Positions 26,690 to 37,800 of a DNA stretch of 64,000 bases are shown piece after piece. Made by a program: the position numbers and the translations under genes. The DNA comes from Dasyornis broadbenti (Eukaryota; Chordata; Aves; Passeriformes; Dasyornithidae), in NCBI GenBank assembly GCA_013397935.1, contig VZRN01004204.1, positions 1,746,294 to 1,810,293 of the forward strand, given 5' to 3'. The notes under the pieces were generated by a model. It did not search any database. It was not told where the DNA came from and saw nothing but the letters and a program-made list of their open reading frames with translations. Every line of letters starts with the position of its first letter. The first letter of the stretch is position 1.

Positions 26690-27334
26690 AAATGTCTTCA
26701 AAACAATAAGAAATCTCACAACTAAGGGACACTTCAGTTACTAGTTATTAAGATAACACTCCAGGATCTGGAGCATCAGATAAAACAGCTAATGATTTAG
26801 TTTTTCTTTGTCATGGGCTGACTCTGTTCTTTTGGTCTGGCTTTATAATCAATTAGGGAATATGCTTGAGTGAAAGGAAAAGCACTTTCCTTTCCATGCC
26901 TGCTTTAAGCAGCCAACAAGTACCTGGATGTTCCAGATTTGGAAAGATTTTTTTAACCTTATAACAAAGACACTGATTTAATTTTGGGTGGATTTTCACA
27001 GATATGTATCTAAAGATAGATTGAAAGGTGCCTTGTGTAAAACTTCTCCAGTTACTCCAGCCAGAGGACACTGCTGCCTGGGCAGTTTGTAGTACAAAAT
27101 CTCCATCACTCTGGCACAAAGTGCCTGGTGTAATCTCTCTCTGGCTGACCTAAGACAAGTTAGTCTCAAGACAGGAAAGGTTTTGCTGCCTTCCTGCTGA
27201 TCTATGCTACATTATTTAGCATATTATAGTGGGAGACTTTCAATTAGCTTTCACCATTCTCCCTTGGTGCTTGTCAGAGTTTCCTAACAAATAATCTTTC
27301 CTGCCTCTGTTTGCCATATGGTTTTCTTTTCCGC
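26690..27334. other. No feature seen between LTR and gap
   Basis: No gene or recognisable repeat is seen. The sequence is AT-rich and unique-looking. Confidence 0.5.
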
Positions 27335-27396
27335 TTTTTTTTTTTTTNNNNNNNNNNNNNNNNNNNNNNNNNNNNNNNNTTTTTTTTTTTTTTTTT
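27335..27396. other. Assembly gap inside a poly(T) run
   Basis: Thirty-two N at 27348-27379 lie between T13 (27335-27347) and T17 (27380-27396). As with the first gap, the unknown bases sit in the middle of a homopolymer, so the true run length is undetermined. Confidence 0.95.
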
Positions 27397-28734
27397 GGGA
27401 GGTGGTGAGGAGAGGGTAGGGTGTGAGTCTGTACTGACCGGTATTCTCATTTTCGTTGCTTTAGAAAAACTGAGCAGAAAGAACAAAACATTATTACTGC
27501 AGTCAATTCCTTCAGTGTAGCTATTACAGCCATCAAATATTTGCAGTTCTGATAGCAAATTCATTGCTTTTGCTGCAGGAAAAGATCAGACCTCGCTGGA
27601 GTGAGACTGTTGTTGTTCCTGCTGCTACATATTGGTATAGTGTGATTTTTATTTAGTGATTTTTATTAACAAGGAGAAAAAATGGTCTTGGAGCTTTCCA
27701 AGTGACCAGACTGAAAGGAGCACAGGCTGAAACATATTTTATTGTAATGGTATCTAGCGATCCCAGTACTAATGAGGGCGTCACTACGCCAGAGGTTTGT
27801 TAAAACAGGGAAAGCATACTCCAGATCTAAAAAGCCAAGGGGCCAAACAGATGACACAGAAAGGGGCAGAAAAAGCAGTAAAGATGCAGTACCACAGTGC
27901 CCCAGTGCAGTGGGCCAGAAGCTGGTACATACTGCTGTTCTGCAAATAATGGTGACTGTTTTTAAAGCTGCTTCTATGAGCTGGGAGTCCATCTCCTGCT
28001 TGCAAAATGACACCAGCTATTAACTCGCTGGAAAACAATACTTTTGGCAGCACAGAAAATGCAAATAATGAGCACAAGGAGGAGGAAATTCAAGTAGCTT
28101 TATACTCGCCTCAACGCTGTCCTAAAGGAAGGAAAGGCCTCCCATGCCAACAAAATAGAACTCAGGGCAAGGATACTGCCCTTTCTGGTGGGCACAGGGA
28201 TTTCCCAGAGCTTCTGCAGCACAAGCATTCCAGGGACAATCTTTGGGGGTGGCTTGCGCTGTGGATTACTCAATTACTATAGGAAAAGCTTAGTGATCCT
28301 TTGGCCTTAAACACAGCATAAGGCAGCCGTATCAAAGACATGAGACGCAGTCAGTACCAGGAAGCAGGAGAGCTGAATGTACAGCACTAAAGTGTCTGTG
28401 TCCTACAGTGACTGGGGGCCAGTTCCACCCTGCCACACCAAAAGCTGCTGAACCATCAGCCTGATTCAGTACCAGAGTTGCTTACCTACACTGTATTAAT
28501 AATGCATGCAGGAGGTGAGCTTGACATGGCAGCACACACGTTTCTCCTTCCTGTTAAACTTTTCATGCTTTCCACCACGATTTGAATCCAGGATAAACAC
28601 TTTGCAACTGAGAGAAAAAAACAACCAAACAAAGAACCCCCACATGAATACTCAACATATCCACATAACATAAACTTCCAGCAACCCACCAACTCAAAGA
28701 AACCCACCAACTCAAAAGAAGAGAAAGACTGAGC
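27397..28734. other. Unique-looking DNA, no gene recognised
   Basis: Small open frames at 27772-28023 and 28007-28282 on the plus strand overlap and show no known domain. An 18-bp near-perfect duplication is at 28683-28718. The left edge of the LTR that follows may reach back into this stretch; I could not place it. Confidence 0.45.
28683..28718. repeat. 18-bp tandem duplication
   Basis: Two adjacent copies of a unit beginning aacccaccaactcaaa, differing only at the last two bases. It lies just upstream of the promoter-like part of the candidate LTR and may belong to its U3 region; tandem duplications are common in U3. Confidence 0.85.
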
Positions 28735-28773
28735 ATGGGACTATTTAGCATTAGAAACAAGAGAATCTTTTAA

Positions 28774-28778
28774 CCAAT
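28774..28778 (+). promoter_or_regulatory. CCAAT box of the probable LTR
   Basis: A CCAAT motif about 47 bp upstream of the TATA box, a normal spacing for a retroviral U3 promoter. Confidence 0.5.
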
Positions 28779-28824
28779 AAAATAAGAGAACTGTGCACCA
28801 TTAGCTCCTTTGTTTGCTAAAATG

Positions 28825-28832
28825 TATAAATA
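28825..28832 (+). promoter_or_regulatory. TATA box of the probable LTR
   Basis: The motif is tataaata. Transcription would begin about 25-30 bp downstream, near 28855, and mark the U3/R border if the LTR call is right. Confidence 0.55.
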
Positions 28833-29023
28833 GTGAAAAGTTCTGGGTGAACTCGGGGCCCCCACCACTCAGAAGTGCAGGGTGAAGAAGGACCAACAGG
28901 CTGCCACTGGATCTATGGGTGGTGAATACTTTCTGCTTAATCTCTAGCTCTCTTGTCTCTGTCTCTCTCTCCCCCTCCCCTTTTCTATTTCTTTCTGTTT
29001 CTCTCTCACACATTCTACTGTTA

Positions 29024-29029
29024 AATAAA
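29024..29029 (+). terminator. AATAAA polyadenylation signal of the probable LTR
   Basis: A canonical AATAAA lies about 195 bp downstream of the TATA box and is followed by a T/G-rich element, consistent with the R/U5 polyadenylation site of an LTR. Confidence 0.55.
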
Positions 29030-29097
29030 ACCTGTACTATTGCCTTTGGCATATGGTCTTGTTTGCACCTAAATCTGGGTAAAGACAGCTCTCGGCA

Positions 29098-32000
29098 ATC
29101 AAATCACTTTACTCTCAAGTCCAGATATTCCTCTCCATATATTTGCAGAAATCATAACCCATTTGCTGTGCTGGAATCTAAACATTCAATGCTGGCAGAA
29201 TTAAGACAAAAAAATACCTCAAGCTGTGAGACAGAAACCATCATAACCACAACTGCTGTGTAAAGAGAGTATCTCATGTTCTCACATTCAAATTTGCCAC
29301 AAGTTTCTCATGCCTGTCAATCTTGTTTTGATTAGAACAGCTTCCAGGACAGTCCCCAAAGCGTTTGTAAATTAATCCTTCAAACAAACAAATATTTCAC
29401 TGATGCCAGTAGTCCAGTTAAGTCCATTTCCACTCTGTGGAAATCTCTGTAAGCTCTGTAACAACCAACAGCCATGGCAACTCAGACAAAAAAAACACAT
29501 GAAATCTCTTTTTCAAGATGTTTCGGGACTGAACAAAGGATCAGATAGATAATAACCTTTTAGAGATTTAATGGAAAAACAGAATAGGAAGTGCCCCATC
29601 AGGGAAGATTAATTGGGTTCTGTCCAGATTATACAGCTGATTGCTGGGGAGAAATGAATTGTGCTGACACCTGCGCTGGGAACATTCCTTCTGCCCTTCC
29701 TTGAGCAACCAGACACAGACAACTCTTAAAAATATTTCTGCAGGTTTCTATGGAGCTGGATCTACTGGTCTGAGTACAAAGAGAGTGCTGTAAAGAAAAT
29801 TTAATAATCCAATGCCATGAAATTATGTTCTGGAGCAGACCATTAGAAGTAGAAACAGTGAGGGTGCAGTCCTTGACAGTTTAGAGTTGATAACAACACA
29901 TTGGAAGAAGAAGATTTGGGACCTCACCTGAAACTACATCAAAGAAAGAACATTAGCATCTTGAAAAAGGACTCAGCTGAATTACCTTATTCTGTAATTT
30001 AGATTAAAATAAAATTAACTGCTTGACTTGGGCCTAGTCCAGGAGATGCCCCAGGTTGGTTGCTGCCTACATCTTCTGCCCAACCCTGTCCCTAGCAGGT
30101 GAAACTGTGCTGTTGCAAACTCCCAGAGTAATCTCAGAAAACATAGGGAGGTACAGGATTAGGTTTGCCATCCCAGGGAAACCTGCTCATGCAGCAGAAC
30201 ATCCTATGAAAAACAAAATTCTGTGCCACCAAAGTATTTCTCTTCAGGCAACTCAGGAACTTTGCTCATGGTTCTCAAATGCTTTCCAAATGCCAGGCAG
30301 ACTTTTAAGACACTTACACCCTTCATTGGACTTCATTCTTGACACATGTTCTAGACTAATCCTGAAATATAAGCTAAAACTTGTCCAGAATTGAGCCTAG
30401 ATGTTTGCATATTCAGACTGGACATTCTGAAATCACAAGATAAAATGAACAATGCCATTCCAAATCCTTCTACATATTCTACGACCTTTGGTACTAGACA
30501 TTTCATAAATACATTAGAGAGCAGAGCCATATGCATGCAGTTTCTAAACTGTAGAGGAAAGAAAGCATGAGAGAAGGACACATCTGGTATCTCTGATCCA
30601 GTTCACCATTCACTGGGCTATTTTTGTCCTTAGGTAACATTAAAAGCCCCAGCCTCAGTCTGTACCGTAAGGTTCACAATTTCCAAGTAACCTGTAAGAA
30701 CAGCACGCAGAAAGAACAATGGAATATGAGCAGTGACAGGACATGAAAAGCACATGGCACACAAGTCTAAGAAAAGATGGCCTGTTCTAATATATTATTT
30801 TTCCCTGTGAAAACTAAACATTGAATTGAGCATTTGTGCTAAGCAACTGAGAAACTGTTACTACCCTAACGAAAAGGACAGCTACACGGTAGAAATTTAG
30901 GCTGCCTAGAGAGGTACATATTGCACTTGTCATGTTTTAGAGGCAGCAATTAGGTTTCTGATTGGCTGAAAACTTATTTTGCTGGAGGTTGAGAAAACAC
31001 ACATATCAAGTTATCCCTCAAAATGCAGCATGTGCGTGTTTGCACAGTATCTTGGGTAAATGGGTAAATGATAGAAAATTGCATACATCAGATAGGAGAG
31101 AAAAGGCCTGTTTGACACACAGAAATTCTGAACACTTTCAAACTTGCAACCCAAAGCATGCCCTTGGTGCAGACATACCAATCACGTAAGTAGTCACAAA
31201 ACAATCCCTGGGGATATTGTGAAGGAAATCTGAAAATGCCAACTTTTTTTTTTATTATTATTATTAGATTTTCCCAAGCTTTCAAGCTACTCACAAAATT
31301 TCATCCTTTAATTAAATTAGATTAGGTGTTACAACTAATTTGGAGACTGCAATAACGTCCGTCTGCCACAAGCATGGGTTTTATTGCTGGCCAGAGGACT
31401 CACAGTGAAGGAATCTGGCTTTGCTGGAATTACACAGAGTCTGAAAAGTGCCAACATAGACTATATTTCAGGCTTTACGCCAGAGTAGGACACAGACCCA
31501 GCACCATGTCCAGTACAAGTCTCTCATCACTGGATCTGCTAGTATAACTTCAACTGGTCCAAAATCATGGCTGCTGATTCTCTGGAAACTCCATTTTCCA
31601 CAAAATACCGTTTCAATTTAATTGACTGTATGCCTAAAACTCAAGAAAATTTGAGTGAAGTAGAAGTTCCCCAGGAAGTTGAAATTGATTAGCAAAATGG
31701 ATTTTCCCGTTCCGTTAATTCCAATAAAAAACAAACACCAGGACTTTCCATTGAGAAACTGAAATAATATTGGACATGGAGGAAGGTGTCCACAAATTCT
31801 TCCTGGTATTGATTATTGTCCAGAAAAGAATTCTTTGTCAAAGGCCCAAAATCCTCCACAAATTGCTTTTGATTCACCAACATTTCAGTGACTGCCAGAC
31901 ACTTCAAACTTAAGAAATCAACACTCTGAAAGAAAGAAGTCAACTTCATTTTTCTGTGGAGATTCTGATTCCCCGAAATTACAGAGGTTTTTGTGAGAAA

Positions 32001-34824
32001 ACGTTATGAAATGGCTCTTTGATGCTGATCAAAGAAAATTGATTGGTGGGTATTTCTTACTGAGACCACTAACAGAAACACTATCAAAATCCATTCCAAC
32101 AGCTTCACACACAGCAGTGAGACCACGAGCTAAGTAAACAGCCCACAAGCTTCCCCATTTTCCTTTTGCAGATTGCTGCATGGCACAGCAGTTGTGCTGT
32201 CCTTGCTTGCACAGTCCACTTTGCCTCTGTTGTTTGTACGAAAGCAGGGAGTGAACCTGCAGGTCTGTTGTTCCAGTTTTCTCTGGGAAGAGGAAACTGT
32301 TTGACAGTGCCATAAAGTCAACACTTTTGAGCCCTGTATTAATTTTATGTCTGTGATCTACCCTTCACTCCTCTCAATTAAAAAAATGACTGACCTTGAT
32401 AATTAAAATGAGTTGACGAGGGTAACATGGCTCAATCAATGGCCTCAAGCAGAGCCTTGGCAGGAAGTACTTCATATGCACAACACACTACAGGGGTAGA
32501 AAAAATAATGACATAAACCTCCAAGTTGTCCCTTTTAAGCTCCATCCCAAAATAGCACACTGACGTGCCTCAGAGATGTAGTGATTAGATTATCACTGGA
32601 GAATATGGTATTAGTTTGGGGAGTTGTGCAGACATTATTATTTCTTTTATGACAGCAGTTAAGGAGTCCAAATCATGCACTGTGAGACTTGAGACGGTGA
32701 TTATACAGAAAGAAGGAAGAAGAAAAATCCCCACCCAGGGAGTTTACATTCTAAATGATTCTCAGATACACTAATTATTAGGTTGCCTGACATTTAATCA
32801 ATCACTGAACAATTTAAATGCTTGACAGAAACGAAATATCTGTCTTTGATTTAGCATGAGCAGGTTTCTAGCAGGAAAAACTTAAAACTGAATAAACCAA
32901 TTGTTATTCCCATTACCTCATCCTGAGTGACTCTCTGGGATGATAAAGCCATCTTATTGGACTTATGGCTGAGAAATAGACTTCTAAGGCATAAAGTTCT
33001 CCAGATGGATGCTTTTGGGGAATTAGTTGAATAAGAGAGATTTAATCCATCCAGAAGTCAGTATACTTAAATACATGATGAATATAAAAAACTCTCTGCT
33101 AATCCAAAGTGACAGGTACTAATAGGGTACTTAGTAGATTAATAGCTGGCAGGCTATGTTTGGGACCATGCTGTTTATTTCTATCATGTGCTTGAATGGA
33201 TGCAGAAAATAAACCCAGTCCCTTAGGCACCTTTAATTCAAGTGGACAAAAATGCGTGATTGTACATCTAAGCAGGCAATTGAACCTGTAAGTTTAAGAT
33301 GCCGTATTCCTTCAAGCTCTTGAGAAAAAAAGTCATAAACCAATTCTGGAAGAACTTTCTAATCACTGCATGTGGGGGTTTGCTGGTTTTCATTGCACTA
33401 CCTTTTGTTAAAGGGAATTTTTCAGCTTTAAGGCACTGCCTTCTCAGGTCTTAATTAATACCATGCACAGGTGCCACACAGGATAATCACAGTAAATCAC
33501 ACAAAGGGTTATGAGTCTCTGAAGAACTGTTATTAAAGACAGTCACATCATAAAGCAATAGGCTAGAAGAATGAAACTGTCACACACTGCCCGTTTCAGT
33601 TGGGGCTTTTCATGTCTTCAACTTTTTCTTCTACAGAAGGAATCAAATTTATTTAGCCAGAGGCCCAACCCTTTAAAAAAATGGGGAGACAGACAAAAAT
33701 GCCTGAAAAGAGTCTGTCTCACTAACTTTCTATGATGTGAAGTTCTAGAAACAGTGTACCTGATGAACAGAAGATATCTCTCCTACTCGTAGTGTATTTT
33801 TGCAATTACAGTTTGGATTAAGGTAGTGTCAGAGTCCTAACACCAGCCTCTGAAATCCTCCCAGTTGTTTGGTACCAGAAGTTGCAAAGGCACTGCAAGT
33901 AAAAAATAGAAGACAATGTTACTCTCTGCGATAAACAAAGAACGATCCTTCCTTTTCTCTGACTGCACATTAGACAGGGTTCCAAACCTAAGAACCTTCA
34001 TTACTTACACTGAATGCTTTCATATGGTCACACACTGTAGAAAATATTCAGGATTGTAATTTGTTCAAAACTGACAGTCTGCTCCTTGTTAGCACTGCAA
34101 CTTGACAGAATCCTCCAAAAAGACAGACCAAGACAGAAATTGTGAGATCTTCCATATTTAAAGAACTAAATCGGGCTTCCCATGTTGGAAGAAAGATTAA
34201 TAGGAGGATGCTCAGTGCATCTCAGTGTGCCCTTGGGAAACTGCAAGGATCAGTCTCTCTAGGCTGCTCTGCTCCCTAGCAGGCTGCTCTGAACAGCTTT
34301 ACAAGTCCTTGGGAAAAAAAGACAACGATTATCTTTAATTTTTTTTTAGGTACCATTTCAGGTTTTCTGTTCTCAAAGGATACTTTTCCTTCTGCTAAGA
34401 AACTTTGTCCTTGAAATCAAACTAAGAGATTTTCCATGCAGTGGGAATTCCTGTTTCAGCATGCTGTAAGCAGTACTAATGCAGTGACATCAGAGGATAC
34501 ACAGAAGACTGAAACAAAGAAATGCCAGTGATGATAATAACAACAACCACCAATAAACTCTGCCCTCAAAATCTGTCTTTGTAAGCAGAAGCAACATTTG
34601 CAGAAACACAAGACTTCAACTACCTCAGTTTTGTGTATCCTGAAGTGGTGAGCAGAAGATATACAAAAGGGAACTGGTATGAATTTGTTAATCATTCAAA
34701 ACGTTTTCATTTGCACTGAAGAAACTGAAAAGTAAAGAACTGATCTACATTTGGATTGCTTCCACTTCTATAATTCTCTGACACTTGTGCAACCATTGTG
34801 TGCTGCCAAGGGCACATTTTTAAG
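29098..34824. other. Unique-looking DNA, no gene recognised
   Basis: I see no named repeat or exon over this stretch apart from a T10(TTA)5 run at 31244-31266. The longest open frame, 30056-30394, has no recognisable feature. Confidence 0.55.
31244..31266. repeat. T10 followed by (TTA)5 microsatellite
   Basis: A T-run passes directly into five TTA units. It is a simple repeat and probably length-variable. Confidence 0.9.
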
Positions 34825-34873
34825 TCATAGAATCATTTAGGTTGGAAAAGACCTAGAAGATCATTGAGTCCAA
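34825..34873 (-). mobile_element. CR1 LINE 3' terminal scrap
   Basis: The plus strand reads tcatagaatcatttaggttg then gaaaagacct and tcattgagtccaa, the reverse complement of a CR1 3' terminus including one octamer. Only 49 bp remain, an extreme 5' truncation or the remnant of a deletion. The wording (tttaggttggaaaagacct) belongs to the same kind of CR1 as the 41.2-kb copy rather than to the 9.97-kb or 58.8-kb copies. Confidence 0.85.
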
Positions 34874-37800
34874 ATAAATATGCTGAGGTAGAGAACACAA
34901 AGTCACAAAAATCTCTATGCAAGATGCTTCCTAAAAGTAGGAAAGGTATAATTGATTTTCTAAGGGTCATGCTGGAGATTTAGGACAGATTAAGGAATTA
35001 AACCTTTTTTCTTAGGTACTGCTATGCTGCATTGACTGCCAAATCATGTCTCGTTTTCATCCATAATAGAAAAGTGAGGTACAGAACCATAAACAAGAAC
35101 AGCAGAACATGATCACGCTGTCATGAAAAGGGGCACAAAGATGAAAACCTCTTGACTTCTGTCAACAGAAGGAAAACAACAGTAAGCAAACAAGGAAGCA
35201 AGGAAGCAAGGAAGCATTAAGGAGTCAGGTATGCTGTGCTTTCCTTGGCTTAGGTTTTTCAGTTGTTTATAAACTACACACTACATAAACTAAAAAAAAC
35301 CCAAACCAAACTAAAACCAAATATTTCTGAATATCTGCCACATTCATTATATGGAAACAAACAATTCTCTTTGTTTCCATTGAGAAAACAGAGAAGGTAA
35401 ATAAATAGGCAGAAAACGTTTTAAGACAGTGTCATCAGAGTTCAGGTACGAGCATGAGACTAGAAAGCTCACTTCCTTGATCAGAAAAAATGAATTTCTC
35501 ACTGTACAGTGGCACAGGGGTATACAAGTATAATAAAGCAAGATACAGCTGAGTTTTTCACCAGCCAATGTTAGCATACCAGAAAAGAAAAGTTACCCAG
35601 GAAAGATCTTCTATCAGCTGGCCATACAGCTAATAGAAAGTAGCAAGAATTACTTGTAAAAGGAAAAGCAAACTATCAAAAATGTCAAAGACAAAATAAA
35701 TTGTGACTGTGGGGGAAAACTCTATGATGTCATTTTTCGTAGATACCATATTTTAATCATAATTTCAGGAGAAAACCAAGTTTTGGCACTTTGCATACTT
35801 AGCTCATGGAGCAGAAGCAAACACACCTATACTGCTAAGCAAATTTTAGCAAAACTACATCCAGGTATTTATAATCAACGGACTCAGGACTCTGGAAGCA
35901 AACTCTGATGTGCTAAAGGCAAAACCCCATCTCTGCAATAGATTTCAATCTCCCTGCGTCTCAAGTGTTCCTCTCTACAATGAAGATCATGATTATTTAA
36001 GCCAGTGTTCAGTGTCTAAAAGTTGAGTTGTTGAAAAGCACCTTTTCTTAACTTGAAAGCTAAATAATTCTTGTTTCTTTCAGGAGGTTTTACATTTTCA
36101 TCAGTGAGCAATAGACTGACCCCCAAAGAATAATTTATTTACAGAATGTATTAAGATGAAGTTTCTGGGTAAAACTATAACAAATTCTAAACTCACACTT
36201 TAAAATTTATAATTTTCTGCTGCCCCATGTTCTAGTGCAAACCACAATACTAATCAAACACAAAACCTGCTTTAGCAGTTTCTGGTTAATAGACAAACCC
36301 ATCATATTCTAGCAATCTGCTTCTTGTGCAGGTGGGCAAACAGGATGGGGTTGTGCAGATGCCCAGGACAGTCTGACAAACAGAAAGGTTTCTATGAAGA
36401 GGTGTTTTTTGTGTTCTACTTTTCCTGATACATAAAATGAGGGCAAATTTTGCCAAAATTAAGGCAGCCTGTTTTTTTTAAATCACACCTTCTAGAGTCC
36501 AAAGTGTGAACAGTCCTACTGCACTGCCAATCCACACAGAGGAATTCATCACAATAGGTTTGGAAGTAAAAAATTCTGCAGTTGGGAGAGGTATCTATAT
36601 TTGCAGATCTAATTTTACTGAAGCTGTTTAGCAAGATTTTTCCTACATTTTTCTCTTGCTTCCTAAATGATCTCATGGAAGAGACTTTCCTTTGCCTGCC
36701 TCACTGATAATACCACCTTTTATTCATCTAAACAGGTAAGAAACAGACACACCTGCTTTGCTAGAAGATCAGACTTATCCTCTTCCTCCCAAAAAGCAAT
36801 TTGGTGAAGCGACAAAGCATCAGTTGTCACCATGTCAAAGGAAATCTGTAAGTACAGCTCTTCCTCAATGATAATCTACTCAACCAAAGACTACACACTA
36901 ATTAAGAAGAACTAAATATGTTCTAAAGAAACTTCATCCAAACTGTCAATTAAATGCAACCTGAGCTTATTATGATTTTCACAAAACTAGGAAAGATTGG
37001 TTTCATCAGCTTTATTCACTCTCACAGTCCTTTTTCTGGTTTGAGTTCTGGCCAGAGATGAGAAACAAAAGCAGCAAAAATGCCATAAAAGGGGCAAAAT
37101 GCTGTTCTTGCTGAATTTATAACACGCAAGGGGTTCATTATCTCAATCACTCTCATTCTCTGAATGACCAGTCTCTACCAGGCCATACCAACCTTCTCTC
37201 TAATTCTAATTTTTCTTAATTTAGGGAAAGCTCTGGGATAAATCACCGAGCTATAGCTCCAAGGCTCCCTCTAAGAGGTTTTAAATGCGGGAAGACAAAG
37301 AAGAAAATTGTTCTAGTACTTCCTGATTGCTTTTTAAAGCAATTTAAAAGCATTGAATGGTCTTTATTACCAGTTCCCACAGAGAAAAGCACTGGAGCTA
37401 CAGCTCTACTTTCCACTCTTTGGGCAAAGGGAGCAGATGTTAAAAGAGTGATTGGACATCCCTCACCCTGAGGGAGTAAGGCCATGCCAACACCTCTCCT
37501 ATGGTAAAGAGTGAAGCAGCAGTCTGCCTAGAAAGCTGGAAGACCAAACACATCTTCACGTTTTAAGGCTGTAGAGATCAGGAACTCGTAAGATTTGCTA
37601 CCCTGAGTAACATAACAGAATTTCACTCACAGAACCAAGAGATATTAATGCAAAAGGAGAAAACAAAACAAACCTCTCCCCCCACCTTGATTTGAGATGT
37701 TTTTCCCCCGAAGAATCTTTTCCTATCCTTTCATAAATCCTTCTGTTGCTGAACATCCTCACTCCTCAGACTTCCTCACTTTACTAGCCAGGATTTCTCC

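Larger units (their letters stand above)
28735..29097 (+). mobile_element. Probable solo LTR (core U3-R-U5), family unknown
   Basis: A complete Pol II start-to-polyadenylation layout sits in about 250 bp, as in an LTR: CCAAT at 28774-28778, TATAAATA at 28825-28832, a pyrimidine-rich tract at about 28945-29010, and AATAAA at 29024-29029, followed by a T/G-rich segment (ttggcatatggtcttgtttg) as expected downstream of a cleavage site. The 3' edge is tentatively the CA at 29097; the 5' edge was not found and could lie upstream of 28735. There are no gag, pol or env remnants next to it. An alternative is a small cellular retroposed or lncRNA promoter, but the tight spacing favours an LTR. Confidence 0.55.

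Noticed and set aside
36820..36860. Kozak-like caccATG followed after 15 bases by a splice-donor-like ctgtaagta
   Set aside because: A first coding exon cannot be supported from a short ATG-to-donor match alone; there is no promoter, acceptor or downstream exon to pair with it.
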